Shown: positions 1 to 12,858, numbered from the stretch's first letter. The stretch is DNA of 64,000 nucleotides from Sinonovacula constricta (GCA_007844125.1 CM017560.1:5913759-5977758); one strand, 5' to 3'. Notes: generated from the sequence alone by a model not told the origin. Translations and numbers: made by a program.

Positions 1-690
1 CACACTGGTAGATAGTGGACAACATGCACTGGTATATAGTGGGCAGAACACACTGGTAGATAGTGGATAAAACACACAGGTAGATAGTGGACAACATACA
101 CTGGTATATAGTGGGCAGAACACACTGGTAGATAGTGGATAAAACACACAGGTAGATAGTGGACAACATACACCAGTAGATACTGGACAAAACACACAGG
201 TAGATAGTGGACAGCATACACCAGTAGATACTGGACAAAACACACTGGTAGATAGTGGACAACATACACCAGTAGATACTGGACAAAACACACTGGTAGA
301 TAGTGGACAACATACACCAGTAGATACTGGACAAAACACACTGGTAGATAGTGGAGAATGGTAGAGAGTGGACAAAACACACTGGTAGATAGTGGACAAT
401 GGTAGAGAGTGGACAAAACAGACTGCTAGATAGTGGACAACATGCAGTGGTAGATAGCTGGTAACACATGCTGGTAGATAGTGGAACAATATGCAACAGT
501 AGATAATTTGCAACATACAATTATAGAATAGTGTGCAACTTATAGTTATAGATAGTGGGTAGCATACAATTATAGATAATGGGCAACATACTATGATAGA
601 TAGTTGGGGCAACATACAGTGGAAGACAGAGGGCACCATGCAATAGAATATAGTTAGCAACACACAGTGGAAGATAGTTGGCAGCATACA
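1..690. repeat. 24-bp minisatellite array, cut by window start
   Basis: Head-to-tail copies of a 24-bp unit centred on CACTGGTAGATAGTGGACAA. Copies are close to about position 460 and increasingly degenerate to about 690. Common variants are ACCAGTAGATACTGG and TATATAGTGGGCAG, and they recur in short runs, so small blocks have been copied. The window opens inside the array, so its full length is unknown. About 28 copies are visible. Confidence 0.93.
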
Positions 691-1162
691 ACAGAAGATA
701 TCTTAAGCTAGAGATATGTTTGAAACCATATCCTGCAAATTGTTAATCACCTATTGCATCTCTGCTTACATGTCCTCCCATTCTCAGTAGGTAATGCTGA
801 TAAGACAGCTCCCAGCAGAAGCTGGATTCTCTGGATGTACACTATTTGTTTAAGCTCTATCAGCACTGATTGGACAAGATCTTCACTTCACTTTATTCAG
901 TGCAAGTTTAGCATGCTGCGAATTAATAAATTACAGATTAACAATTTGCTCTTAAACTGAACCTGCAACATTGGAACAATTTCAGATCAGATATAAAGGT
1001 ATACTAAGGGTAGAAATTGCAATAAAAAAAGATAAAATCCTAATATCACCTGACTTACACAATTCCCCACACACCAGACCAGTCCATTTTAGACCACATG
1101 ATTTTAACCTTATAATAGAGCTTTCTTACTAACTCTACAATTTCTGAAGACTTCTGTCTTAC
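691..1162. other. unique-looking DNA, no feature seen
   Basis: AT-rich sequence between the 24-bp array and a candidate minus-strand exon. Short open frames occur, but none has splice borders or a coding look. Confidence 0.5.
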
Positions 1163-1300
1163 CATGGAAGTGAACGTCAGGGCCGGCTGTGCAGTACCAG
1201 TACTTTTCAACTGGGCTGCCAGGGCAGGTGAAACTTCTTTGGTAATCAACTTTTGTTCATAGTATACATGAGTGGATCTATATATTCCCTGGTATAGCAG
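1163..1300 (-). CDS. candidate internal exon, product unknown
   Basis: On the minus strand an open frame about 45 codons long ends at ATG followed by GTAAGAC, a strong splice donor in phase 0. The peptide contains ITKEVSPALAAQLKSTGTAQ. It is polar and richer in Ala, Thr and Gln than the AT-driven open frames nearby, and its DNA is more GC-rich than its flanks. The upstream border is unclear: AG sites follow GAA at 1302-1303 and occur again inside, and none has a good pyrimidine tract. I do not recognise the protein. It would lie downstream of the minus-strand start exon at 16.8-17.0 kb if they share a gene, but the phases require at least one more exon between. It could be a chance frame. Confidence 0.3.
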
Positions 1301-2824
1301 GCTTTCAGTGGTAAATCTATCAATCAGGTTTATTCAGAGAATGGCCATGTGTCTGGGTAGGTCGGAAGTACCACTTGAAACAAAATGGCCGCCTGGTGAT
1401 ATGTGATGAATGACCTTGTGGATGGATGAAGTACAGAACTCTGGCTTCTGTTAACTCCCATGTATTCTGATAGCTACCCACAACCTTATAATAGCTTCAC
1501 TTACCCCATTTTTTTTCTCCATTAGAATAGAGGGATTGAAAGAAATCTAAGATCTAACAATGCCTAATGTCATCTAGAGAATGTTGAGATAAAACAGATG
1601 CCTAATCTTGTAAACCTTTTTTTAACAATTCTCTCCTTTTTGACATAAAAGACATGTGTATGAGATCTATATGTCCAATTTAAAAACATTTTAGTTATTT
1701 GCATTTATTTATTATAATCACAAAATCTATTAAATTAAGCTAACCTCAGGGCAAAGTTTCACTAGCCCAGGAAACAACCAACCTTTTCCCTACCTGTCAT
1801 AATGCTAAACTTTTTTTAATAACACTTACACATTTGAATGTTTTTTTCTTACATTAACATACAAAGGTGTCAGTACATAATACTAAAATATTAGAGCTGA
1901 ATAGTGTAGTTCCTGACCAGACACCCCCAAGTACTATTTGTCTATGCCTTATTAGTACATGTACATGCATAGCTGGGTACAATCTAATACAGAAACATAT
2001 GTGTAGAAAGTTATAAATAATTACCTTCAATAGTTAATAAGAAAACATGTTAGGAGAGTGAATGCAGCACTGATTGTTGCAAAATATAATGAACCACCTG
2101 TTAATACACTCCAACAGAGGGCTGTTATAACAAATGACTGAAGATAGTGAACACGGAATCATACCCCACAGGAGTTTTTATGAGGAAACCAATACTACAT
2201 TGCCAACAAATTCGATAACTTTTATTACCTTCATTTCATGGTGCATTAATACTAGTTATGGGGCTTTTATGTGGCAACAAAGTGTTTGATGACATTAGTT
2301 GTACATTTCGTGGGGTGCTTGCTTTATGATTATTCTGTCAGCTTTTTTTCTGACAAATCAAGTCATCATGAAGATCAAGGTAAATGCAGGTAAATTATTC
2401 CGGTTTAAAAATTGTTATATCCAATACACCTCATCATTAGAACATGACTTTAATAAGCACACACACACAAAAGGCAACCAGCACCTTATACAAAAATACA
2501 TTACTTAATAGTTTTGTATAATAAATTAACAGAGTTCTGTTTAATTTGCATAGTAATATATACTTTTTATATAATTTGAAGGTTTTTAAACTTTTTGTAA
2601 TGATAACTTCTGCAGAGTGGTTCATGAAGATCTGTGCTAGTCTTGGTTCTTCATATGTCAAGTTTGTCATGAAATTATACATATTGTTCTTGTGATATTG
2701 CAAAAGAGTTCCTGCAGTAATTGGCTGGTCAAAGAAATTAGTATGAGACTAACGTAAGTACTTTCTATTGGCACCAATAGCAAAATCGCTACAAACATTG
2801 TCTTGTAAATACTCAACCCACAGG
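1301..2824. other. AT-rich non-coding stretch
   Basis: No supported gene. The segment 1340-1480 is more GC-rich than its surroundings and has no frame I trust. The open frames at 2299-2508 and 2437-2703 overlap on opposite strands and look like chance frames in AT-rich DNA. Confidence 0.5.
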
Positions 2825-4245
2825 ATCGGTCTGAGTCCATGTGTGAGAACTTTTATTGGTTGGGGTCTGCTGGCTTATCTGTTGTGTGTCAGTGGGTCTG
2901 AGTTCTTGTGTGAGAACTTTTATTGGTTGGGGTCTGCCGGCTAATCTGTTGTGTGTCAGTGGGTCTGAGTTCTTGGGTGAGAACTTTTATTGGTTGGGGT
3001 CTGCCGGCTTATCTGTTGTGTGTCAGTGGGTCTGAGTTCTTGGGTGAGAACTTTTATTGGTTGGGGTCTTCCGGCTAATCTGTTGTGTGTCAGTGGGTCT
3101 GAGTCCTTGGGTGAGAACTTTTATTGGTTGGGGTCTTCCGGCTTATCTGTTGTGTGTCAGTGGGTCTGAGTCCCTGGGTGAGAACTTTTATTGGTTGGGG
3201 TCTTCCGGCTAATCTGTTGTGTGTCAGTGGGTCTGAATCCTTGGGTGAGAACTTTTATTGGTTGGGGTCTGCCGGCTAATCTGTTGTGTGTCAGTGGGTC
3301 TGAGTCCTTGGGTGAGAACTTTTATTGGTTGGGGTCTGCCGGCTTATCTGTTGTGTGTCAGTGGGTCTGAGTCCTTGGGTGAGAACTTTTATTGGTTGGG
3401 GTCTTCCGGCTTATCTGTTGTGTGTCAGTGGGTCTGAGTCCCTGGGTGAGAACTTTTATTGGTTGGGGTCTTCCGGCTAATCTGTTGTGTGTCAGTGGGT
3501 CTGAATCCTTGGGTGAGAACTTTTATTGGTTGGGGTCTGCCGGCTAATCTGTTGTGTGTCAGTGGGTCTGAGTCCTTGGGTGAGAACTTTTATTGGTTGG
3601 GGTCTGCCGGCTTATCTGTTGTGTGTCAGTGGGTCTGAGTCCTTGGGTGAGAACTTTTATTGGTTGGGGTCTGCCGGCTTATCTGTTGTGTGTCAGTGGG
3701 TCTGAGTCCTTGGGTGAGAACTTTTATTGGTTGGGGTCTGCCGGCTAATCTGTTGTGTGTCAGTGGGTCTGAGTCCTTGGGTGAGAACTTTTATTGGTTG
3801 GGGTCTGCCGGCTTATCTGTTGTGTGTCAGTGGGTCTGAGTCCTTGGGTGAGAACTTTTATTGGTTGGGGTCTTCCGGCTTATCTGTTATGTGTCAGTGG
3901 GTCTGAGTCCTTGGGTGAGAACTTTTATTGGTTGGGGTCTTCCGGCTAATCTGTTGTGTGTCAGTGGGTCTGAGTCCTTGGGTGAGAACTTTTATTGGTT
4001 GGGGTCTGCCGGCTAATCTGTTGTGTGTCAGTGGGTCTGAGTCCTTGTGTGAGAACTTTTATTGGTTGGGGTCTGCCGGCTAATCTGTTGTGTGTCAGTG
4101 GGTCTGAGTCCTTGGGTGAGAACTTTTATTGGTTGGGGTCTGCCGGCTTATCTGTTGTGTGTCAGTGGGTCTGAATCCTTGGGTGAGAATTTTTATTGGT
4201 TGGGGTCTGTCGGCTAATCTGTTGTGTGTCAGTGGATCTTGGGTG
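2825..4245. repeat. 67-bp minisatellite, about 21 copies
   Basis: Tandem units of exactly 67 bp, each containing GAGAACTTTTATTGGTTGGG and TCTGTTGTGTGTCAGTGGG. Units differ at a few diagnostic sites: GTCTGCC or GTCTTCC, GGCTAAT or GGCTTAT, and GAGTCC, GAGTTC or GAATCC. The order of variants shows that four units at 3093-3360 are repeated exactly at 3361-3628. The last unit (4232 onward) is truncated. No promoter or gene is associated. Confidence 0.96.
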
Positions 4246-6077
4246 AGAGCTTGGTGGAGGTCTACATGGGCATTAGTCTGTGTGCTTCTTTAATCAATTA
4301 TTATGCTGAACATCTCCAATATGATCACAAATGTGTTAGTGTAAGTACATATTAAAAACAAAATTATGTGGACAAAATAACATAACATATGAATTAGAAT
4401 TAAAAAAAGGAAAATAATAAAAAATAACTGTTATAAATTGAAAAATTAATTATTTTTGATAAAGAGAATATTAACATTTGCTTAAAACTATTACATTATG
4501 CAGTTTTAGTGATAATGGTATAAACAGACGTAGTAGGAAGCAATTTCTTTTTACAGATATTTATAGTTTTTTTTATATTTATTTTACTGCTGTTGTTCTT
4601 TCCTTATCTCGATATGGAATTATTTTTAAAATAATAATTTGAAGTTTAATTATAAGTTTGCTAGTGGCCATTTAGAGACCAGAGTGGTGTGTTTGATGTA
4701 ATGAATTTTTACCCCAATTTTATAGTCACATAATTAGTTGAACTGGAACAAAAACAATGTATATGATACCAATCATATAATTATAAAGTGAAATGCTTTC
4801 TGCTTTAGGCTTGTACTGTAATGCAGATAATATAGCCTCTGCATATTTGCAGGGTGGCTTTATTAGGGTGCAAGACAGTAAAAAATCCACCATCTATCCC
4901 TTATTCTTTCATGTTTTGGGTGTGAAGATATGATCGCCAAAGTGCAGACCCATCATGTACACCATTAGGCAAAATATCATTTCAATAACTTTCACTGAGC
5001 TAATCAACATGTCGGGAGGTATAAGTTTGATGTGAGTCTGTATCATTGCTGCAGATATAAAAAAAGATAAATATAAATTAAAAAACATAAATCAAAAATA
5101 GCATTTGTTGCAAAGTGGGAGATATCATGTCTCCTTATCTCCTCATTCTGAGTAAAGGTGAGAATGCGGTGTTTTCAAAGAGATTTTCCAAGTATAGAAC
5201 CTTTCTCCATAAATATTAGCTGAGCATCAACAAGATTCATCATTCTATTAAAACAAACAATAAAATAAGTCCAAGCCAGACATTTGACATGGAAATATAA
5301 GTTACAAGCACTAAACCTGGCCAAAAAAAGTGGTTTGAAAACAGATATATGTTGCCTGGCAATGGCATTATGCAGCCATTTTTAAAAAAAAATCAGAATT
5401 ACATATTTTGTGCATTTTGCCACTTTAGAGGAACCACTTCAATATACATGTACATAGTTTTAACAGTGTTCAAATTCTACATTTCTGGTCAGAATTTTGT
5501 ATTACTTTTAAAAGAGAAATAATTTGCATTTCTTTAAGCCTTACATTTTAACAATTGCTAGAAAGAAAGAAATATTTTTCATCAACAAAATACAACACTT
5601 ATTACCCTTTCAACTTAAAACTATCGCTAAAAATTAAATCTTAAACTACAATCTACATTTCTTAGCCCATTTACATAAATTCATAAGGCGTCACATGGTC
5701 AGACAGTTCAGCAAAACATGACGGGGCAGTCATTATATGTTATAATGACATGAAGATGTGTTACATATCCACACATCCAGTCAACTTTTATTGGAGGTAG
5801 TGCGTAAAGCAAGTATAGATGTGGCTGAAATGTATAATCATCTACAGGTATTAATGACAAGGTAAATATTCCTCAACATTTATATGTGGCCACATTATGA
5901 CTGGGAGACGCAAGACACTGTGTGGAAACTAATTACACATGACACCAAACCATTCTAGCATGTCTCAGTCACTTCATCTACCTTCTTTATAATGCACCTA
6001 CATTCATACACAGCTACACATCTCGGTAATATGTACAAACACATATGTATATATTTGTATGTATATATATTTGTATG

Positions 6078-6081
<4 letters not shown>
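4246..6081. other. AT-rich stretch without features
   Basis: No open frame of note, no tandem array and no inverted repeat that I can see. Poly-A and poly-T runs are common. It reads as intron or intergenic DNA. Confidence 0.5.

Positions 6082-6141
<60 letters not shown>
6082..6141. repeat. (TA)n microsatellite, about 30 repeats
   Basis: Uninterrupted alternating TA of about 60 bp, preceded by TTGTATGTATG-type imperfect repeats from 6030. It gives rise to spurious Tyr-Ile frames on both strands. Confidence 0.97.
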
Positions 6142-6144
<3 letters not shown>

Positions 6145-7349
6145 CACACAACAAAAACTTGTTACATAGGTATTTGTTTGTTTTTGATGCATAAGTTTGC
6201 AATATTTGCAATACTTCATTTGTTTCTTTTTAACTTTTGATATTTTTTTTATTTTATTAAGATGGTCATAGTGTTTATATATAACATATTACCTTTTAAT
6301 TCAGAAAATTAAATATTCACTTGATTGATGCCGCAGCTTTTGTACGCTGACATTGATGGACACAAGGTCAATGAATTAATGATGAGGTCATTTCTCCACA
6401 TTCAGTTACTCTGTCTAACACTGCTATAAGGTGGTATTCAACAGTTTCAATCAAATACATGGTTAAATATCTTACATCTGTTTTGGGGAGTTTGGCTATA
6501 ACTTCTGCATAATCATATTCTTAACTCTAAGAAAAGATGATTTTGAATGCTAACTAAATTGTTAGAAAGTACATGCATATCATGTAATAACTTGCTCTCA
6601 ATGTTTATTTTTTTAAATCTATAAAAAGCAAAGGATATAATGCTGTTTTCTCAAAATGCTCCCATAGGGAAGTGCATTTCTAACGTTGCAGAAATAAAGT
6701 TGCTGTTTGGCTTCTACATCATTTGTGACAGGAGACTAGTTATGTCGGTGTTATTATAAAAAAAAACATGATGGGGATTTCTGCTAAAAATATATACAAC
6801 AATCCAAAAAGTAAGTGGTCACATGGTTTGCTAAATTTAAATATAGGTAACTGAGCATAGTGGCAAAGATAGAAGTTTGTATTAACAATTTGGACATTAT
6901 GCTTCACTTTTCACATAGATGTAGGTTATCAATAAACAGCACTTCACACATATTTTCTGGTTGTTTGGGAAAAAATAGAACTTGATAAAAACTATTAAAT
7001 ACCACCTTAATGCTTAAAAAAGTGATATTGTTGGAGAAATCATGAAAATTTTACTTTTTTATGTATTTTAAACACACACACAAAATGTAAGGAAATATGC
7101 CCAGGAAGGGAAAGGAACTTGCAAACCCATGTACCTTGCAGTGATGTTCCTCCAACTGCGTCACTAGGGTATGTGTGGTATCAATCATTAATAATTGTAT
7201 GTAAAATATATAGTAGAAAACACTCAATGCAGTGGTATACAGACATCTGCATATTGATCTTTTATGGCACTATAATAACACTAAAACTTTTTTTTTAAAG
7301 AATTCTTTCAAATATATTGCCAGGGCTGTCGCTTGCTCCATAAATCTTA
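6142..7349. other. AT-rich stretch without features
   Basis: No supported gene or repeat. A short CA run lies near 7073-7083. Confidence 0.5.
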
Positions 7350-7432
7350 CTAGTTTAAGATAGCTGTCAATAACTTTAAAAGGCAAACGTAGGGAACGAA
7401 TGCCAGCGAAGCTTTTAGACGCAGGTTTTTAC

Positions 7433-7556
7433 TCTCAGCTACCTCATTGAAGTAATGGATGGAAAAGAGGCCAAAGTTGAGAAAGACATAAAGCAGAACG
7501 AGCACTTCAGTGTTCATTACCACCACTTTTGTTTCGTCTTTCCTGCTTCTTAAGCA
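7433..7556 (-). CDS. candidate exon, hydrophobic peptide, product unknown
   Basis: The segment 7350-7556 is more GC-rich than its flanks and open on the minus strand. With ATG at 7517-7515 it begins MNTEVLVLLYVFLNFGLFSI, a probable membrane segment, and continues to HYFNEVAES. A possible donor, GA|GTAAAA, ends the exon at 7433; otherwise the frame runs to a TAG at 7350. On the plus strand the same DNA is also open, and TTTTTACTCTCAG at 7427-7439 is a good acceptor in front of a peptide containing YLIEVMDGKEAKVEKDIKQN. The two readings exclude each other, so the strand is unresolved. No family is recognised. Confidence 0.25.
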
Positions 7557-8126
7557 TCAATCACTAGCTAGCTATTGGAATTTGAATCATTGCCTCCAGT
7601 TTGGCCAAGTACTTGGCAATTTAGTGCAAGAATATTTAAGATTTATGTAAAAATCACAGCATTTTTCAAGCTAAGATACTTAGTATGATGGGTGTAAAGA
7701 ACTAGAAATATTTTGGTATAAAAAGCAAGTAGGAGTCCTTACCTAGCCAAAGCCTATCTCTCTATGATATGGATACTCTTCTTTAAAATTATTATAGAAG
7801 CATATTTGATTTTTATAACTTAAATGTTTATTCATATCAGTATCCCAACTATCACCATTGCCTTTGTACAAAACAAAACAATGGTGTACTGTCAGCCAGC
7901 TATGTATTGAAAAGACTAAGGTAGGAAGTGAAGATACAGATCAACCAGCACCACGTTGAGAGCTATTTGATCTATAGAACTATATCATTTGCTGAGTCTC
8001 TAGCAATATATCATTTTAATGTTACAACCCATGCAATACATTAGCTCTATAATCAGAGTGGAGATATGACAGTCACCCAGATTTCTTCTTTTCCTAGTAA
8101 ACTGGAGCCCCACAATCTTTATCACA
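7557..8126. other. AT-rich stretch without features
   Basis: Nothing supported here. The sequence lies between the candidate exon and the left duplication of a SINE. Confidence 0.5.
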
Positions 8127-8399
8127 ATCACCTTCATTTTTGTTTTTGAAATACATCGCAGCAAACCAATTATGATCATTATAGCAACATCCAGTTGTGT
8201 TGGTGGAGGAAGACCCCAGACAAATGTCTGGGTAGAACCACTGGTGCACCACAGGTCACATGGAAGATCTTCCCACATTAAGTCCTTCTCCCTAAATGGG
8301 ACTCAAACCCACATGGTAGGAGGCTATAAGCAGTCAGAGGAGTTACACATCGGAGACTCTACCACTACACCATGGACGCCCCTCATTATCACCTTCATT
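8127..8399 (-). mobile_element. tRNA-derived SINE, family A copy 1, with 12-bp duplications
   Basis: The direct repeat ATCACCTTCATT flanks the element at 8127-8138 and 8388-8399, giving a 249-bp insertion at 8139-8387. Read on the minus strand, the head carries a pol III A-box-like TGGTGTAGTGG and a B-box-like GGTTTGAGTCC. The spacing between them is wide, about 60 nt, as in tRNAs with a long variable arm. The body has GTGGTTCTACCCAGACATTT and CTTCCTCCACC. The 3' end has TTGCTATAATGATCATAA and then ATGTATTTCAAAAAC. The body is shared with the copies at 20.9, 50.7 and 53.5 kb. No protein is encoded. It may belong to a known mollusc SINE superfamily, but I cannot assign it. Confidence 0.85.
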
Positions 8400-10659
8400 A
8401 TCATCACAAACATGGTCACTACATTCACAAAACCATACATAACTGCATTTAATGTTTAACTAAAAATAAAGCTCATTAATATTAGCAGCAGCAACAACAG
8501 CTAGCAGTTTTAATGGACATTTTGTACCATACCAATCAGACTGCCTTCATAAACAAAAAAAGAAGTTTATCAATCATATTTATTTTAAATAAACTGATAT
8601 TCAAGGGAAAAGGAAAGCTCCATTTTGATGTGTCACGTGATGTTTTCTCTATGCCCCATATGGTTTGTGATGTAAAGTTTCATGTGGTCACTCGTGATAT
8701 ATACCGTTAGAAAGTGTGTGCTGGCAGCTTTATACTTTTACTATGTTCACTGTCATATGTACACCAATCTATACCAACTCCTGTTCCACGTGCATTTAAA
8801 AACAAGTGCTGATGGACAAAATAGTTTACTGAGATACCTGACATTAGTGGCATCAGAGAAGTCATGTGACATATGACTATGGCAGCCCTAATAAAGCAGA
8901 GCAGAGTTGATTTTTGGCATGTTTAGACATGCATATCTTTGTTAAGATGATACAAATCATGACAAAAATTAACAGGTATTGTTTTTTACAGCAATTACAG
9001 TCTATCAAATATATAGGTTTACACTATGGCTGTGGTTCCCTTTAAATTTCTCTATGCTTATTCTCGTTAGTTTTCATCAAATATCATTAGGATCAATCAC
9101 ATATATCAAGTCTGTAGTCATTAAATTCTTTAGTAACCAGCAAATACATGCACTTAAATAATGTTGTAGTTACAATTTAAATCTTCACAATCATGAGTCA
9201 ATGCAAGTCAATCTTTTGTCATGCCCCCCACCAGTCAGGAAACACAATCCTGATAATGCAACTTGCCATTTCCCATTACCTATTATCTTTGGCCAATTAA
9301 TCAAGCTCCTACCAATGCTAATTACTGCATGTGACAGCATGTTTCTTGTATTGATAATGTCATCATAACCCTCATCGTCTGTCCCACTCAAGGTTTGTTA
9401 AACCTGAGCGATCAGTTTCCAATATCAAATGTCTTTTTACAAGTGCACAGAATAAAAAGGAGAATTACATAATTATGGACACTTTAACCCATCTTGACCC
9501 CTAAACTAGAGGGTCGATTACAAACAAGTTTGACGATTTTGGTCACGACGTAAACACATTAAACCCTACTTGAGGGGACAATGTAACAGTCAACTTTTGT
9601 GACTTGGGTGCAAAAAAATAAGATTATCTGATCAAAGGTTTTAACAATTACAGGAACTATATCTCCAATTAGTCAAAAACTGTGTATGGCACAAGTTTTC
9701 CAGCATTCTGAAGTTATTATTGGACACTGGTAAAGCAGGTAATTAAAACTTTGCTTTTAGTTTTTAGAGATAATTTTTACATTCTGATCTCTATGTTTAG
9801 AATATTTTGTAAAAAAAAAAACATTAGTGAAATGGTTAAATGAGTGAACATATTTTTTTCATTTCTGGCTTATTCACAAAGCAAAAGTATGAAAATCTGT
9901 TAAATTCTTCACAAAACTTCCTAAGTTTTATTAATCACACAAAAACTGAACTGCATTCACTTTACTTTACATTTAAACATCTTGTAAAGACATATTTAGT
10001 GTTTCGTATTAATAAAAAGACAAGCAAAAAAAGAAAATTCTTATTGTCATTATAAACTGTCCAGGCAGGTGATATAAAAATGCTCACAAAGATTTAATTC
10101 ATCCATACCTGTCTGCAAACAGAACAAAATTACCAGTATTAGATTTGAAAAGGTCTTCTTGTGTGGAGGTACAAAACTCTTGTGACAAAAAGCTCTTCAA
10201 TGAAAGAAGGTGCAAAAGAATAAAAGGTATAAAGTATGATTCAAATATTGAGTCAACATGGTAGTCGAAGGTAGCATTCATAAAGTGTCAGCGTTTAATT
10301 TCTACACTCTTGCTCTGTAATTATTAAGACACGAAATTCCTCTAATTGACATTGTTGAAGTCTGGTGCGACACACAATGCAACCATTGTGGCCAAAGATG
10401 TATCAAATGTTTGCTACATACATGTGCCTAATATTCATCCTGGGCTTATTATACCTTAGAAACTTGCACTTTAAAGCTACGGTACATTTCCAAGAGAAAG
10501 TATCTATCAATTTAATTTATCATATCTTCCGGTCTACAAACTATATTGCTACTGTCAAAGTAATTATAACCTACAGCATGACCAACAGCCCCAGCACTAA
10601 TCTATCATTACCTTCAAATCCCACTCAGCATCACCATTACAGCAGCATTATACCCTGCT
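8400..10659. other. AT-rich stretch, one weak hairpin
   Basis: No supported gene. A short hairpin at 9388-9409 has arms CTCAAGGTTT and AAACCTGAG. The minus-strand frame 9191-9391 begins with TTG, not ATG, and lacks splice support. Sequence at 9480-9620 is more CpG-rich than its flanks and unassigned. Confidence 0.45.
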
Positions 10660-10812
10660 AAACCACCACCACCATCCCCACTTCTAACATCAAAACCAAC
10701 TACACCACTACCACCACTATCATCATCACCTCTACCATCACCACCACCACTACCACCATCCCTTCCACCACCTCTCATACCACCACTTGCCCTAGAACCA
10801 CCACCACAACCA
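10660..10812. repeat. CCA/TCA-rich low-complexity tract
   Basis: Imperfect CCA, ACC and ATC trinucleotides. They produce a Gly/Asp-rich frame on the minus strand that is best explained as low complexity rather than a protein. Confidence 0.8.
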
Positions 10813-11547
10813 ATAATCTCCTGAAGGTAAAAGGGGACCCACTTATACAAAGGCCCCTAACCCAGAGATGTGTCAGCTTTTCCTATTGTATCAAGGAGCT
10901 GCCATGACTCACCAGGAAATACAGCCGGTAACATGTAACTGACAGACATCTTAAACTAGGTTACCACTCCTATTATTTGACCCTTTTATAAGCAGTGAAG
11001 AAGACCAAGCATCGTAAGGTACATGTACAATGGGAATAGTTAAATCAAAATTTAAAATGTGATGAGGTCTACAGTGGACCAGCCTTGTGAAGGTCTTTCT
11101 CCATCATTGATAAAACATGGAAGTTGCCTAGATGAATTCGCTTGCATATATACACATCTAGTGTATGTTGATAAATCCAGTGGTGTAATAAAATATTAAT
11201 AACCAATGTGTCCTCCTTATTGAAAATCCCCTGAGTTATTTATTTTTGTTTTTTGTATAATCTTACATCTTTTTCTATACATGGAAATATAAAATGCCCT
11301 AACAAGTTTGTTATTTTTTGTGATGTAAATCCTTTTTCTGCCTAAAAGATTGTTTGATTTGATATAATTTGACACTTTATGGTTTCTCACATGGAGTATT
11401 CAATGGCTGCACAAGGTAAATACAATGATTGACCCTTAACTCACTTTTTGCTAGAGGAAATAACTTTCATAGCGGGAGGCCTGGTGACTACCTCTTCCAG
11501 TAATTAGCTGGAAGTGACCAATATAATCATAACTGTGTCCATGTATA
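10813..11547. other. no feature seen
   Basis: Mixed-composition DNA. No open frame with splice borders and no repeat stands out. Confidence 0.45.
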
Positions 11548-11649
11548 GGATAAAGTCTATTAAGACATTTCTATACAAAATAGAAGCCAAAATGAGCCTA
11601 GCGAGTGCAGGCTTCTATTTTCGTGGAAACATCTTAATAGATTCTATCC
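11548..11649. repeat. 102-bp long hairpin (foldback or MITE-like)
   Basis: Two ~40-bp arms are near-perfect inverted copies. The left arm starts GGATAAAGTCTATTAAGACA and ends AAAATAGAAGCC. The right arm starts GGCTTCTATTTT and ends at CTATCC. They match at roughly 85% with one short indel and enclose a loop of about 21 nt (AAAATGAGCCTAGCGAGTGC...). There is no convincing flanking duplication. It is unlike the 57-bp foldback family elsewhere in the window. It could be a solo MITE or, if transcribed, a precursor-type hairpin. Confidence 0.8.
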
Positions 11650-12759
11650 AACTTAGAAGTCCCCATCTCACTTTTACCTGTTCTACCAAAATGACATGTA
11701 ATCCGCCCCATAAAAATGTCAATCAAACTGTCAATCGTCTTGACCTGTTCAAACTTGTCGTCACAAGGGGAGGAGTCAAGCCAGAATGCGTGGTTTGTTG
11801 TACATGTGCAGTTGAAATGGATCGATCTATTTTGTTCATTGTAAAATAGAAAACAGAAAGGAGTTCTATTTCAATAAATCACTGAGGAATTTGAATTTTC
11901 ATAGCTTCTGATTGGCTACAAATGTAGGGCAACTTCTAAGTGATGTAACAAAATAAAAAACAAAACAAAGCAAACACTCTTTTACAGGAACACTGACTGA
12001 TGCAGTTTTAACATACACAACACAAGGTTCATCAATTTAATAGTATCTTCTCAATGATAGTTCATACCATATCATGTATGTCTTTAAGATGAAAATATTA
12101 CCTAAATCTTCATGCCTAACAAATTAAATGGGTGGGAATAGTGGTAAAAGAAGTTTGAGGAGGGGTAGCAGGGTATGGTCTCAAATATGTCACTTTATCA
12201 TGTCAAATGTTCATTTTGTACTATCACAGTGAAGGCAGTTATGCTTTTGCTTGAGGCAGACTTGTCCCAGACAAGTGAAACATTTTTAGGTTGTTAAACC
12301 TAAAAATCTACAACAACAACAATAACAAGTAACATTTTCAGCATCCCTACTTCAAAATAACAATATAAACTAGCTCAGAGATGAAAGGGGCCAGTACAGA
12401 CACACAAATAATCACTGTGCAACTGTTTATGGTGCAAAATGTGCCTAACATCTGGTTTTATATGCCAATGAAAGAGAAGGTGTTTATTAAAGAGCCTTTT
12501 AATGCACACCACTGTCGTTTATCTGTGTGCCAAAAAGCAAGGGGCACTACTCTACTGGAGTGTTGCATTTGGGCTCTAGATGGTTTGTTTTTTTAAATGG
12601 AAGACTAAAACCTTAACCAAGTCCTGCAGAATTTAGCTAAAAACATAGAATAACTTATGAGATTATAACAACAGACTTCTTTGATAAGATTCTACAGCCA
12701 AATTGTTTGTATTCAGTTGACATTTTTTTGCTTTCAGTTCAACAACTTGACAACATGTT
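11650..12759. other. no gene, minor hairpin inside
   Basis: No coding feature is supported. The 71-residue frame at 12381-12596 has no splice or family evidence. The only structure is the short palindrome at 12283-12306. Confidence 0.45.
12283..12306. other. perfect 10-bp-arm hairpin
   Basis: TTTTTAGGTT, then a GTTA loop, then AACCTAAAAA. A weaker stem, CTTGT/ACAAG, lies just upstream at 12261-12275. Function unknown. Confidence 0.6.
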
Positions 12760-12858
12760 TTAGCCTGCTAAGCACAAAATGATCCGACTTAGTCCAATAG
12801 TGTAGTAGATCCAGAGAAGCTGGATCTAGAAAGGGTCTGTCTAATCAAATTCTGCAGT
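12760..12858. repeat. diverged foldback-family copy
   Basis: It has the family flank GCCTGCTAAGCACAAA at 12763-12778 and the start AGTGTAG at 12799. A shortened palindrome at 12806-12828 reads TAGATCCA, loop, TGGATCTA. The core is rearranged relative to the six clean copies. Confidence 0.6.

Noticed and set aside
5955..6240. Four overlapping Tyr/Ile-rich frames
   Set aside because: They are the (TA)n microsatellite read in several frames.
9191..9391. Minus-strand 66-codon frame with some protein-like composition
   Set aside because: It begins with TTG, has no donor or acceptor in a useful place, and matches no family I know.
10614..10850. Gly/Asp-rich 78-codon frame on the minus strand
   Set aside because: It follows an imperfect CCA trinucleotide tract; no splice sites and no conserved domain.
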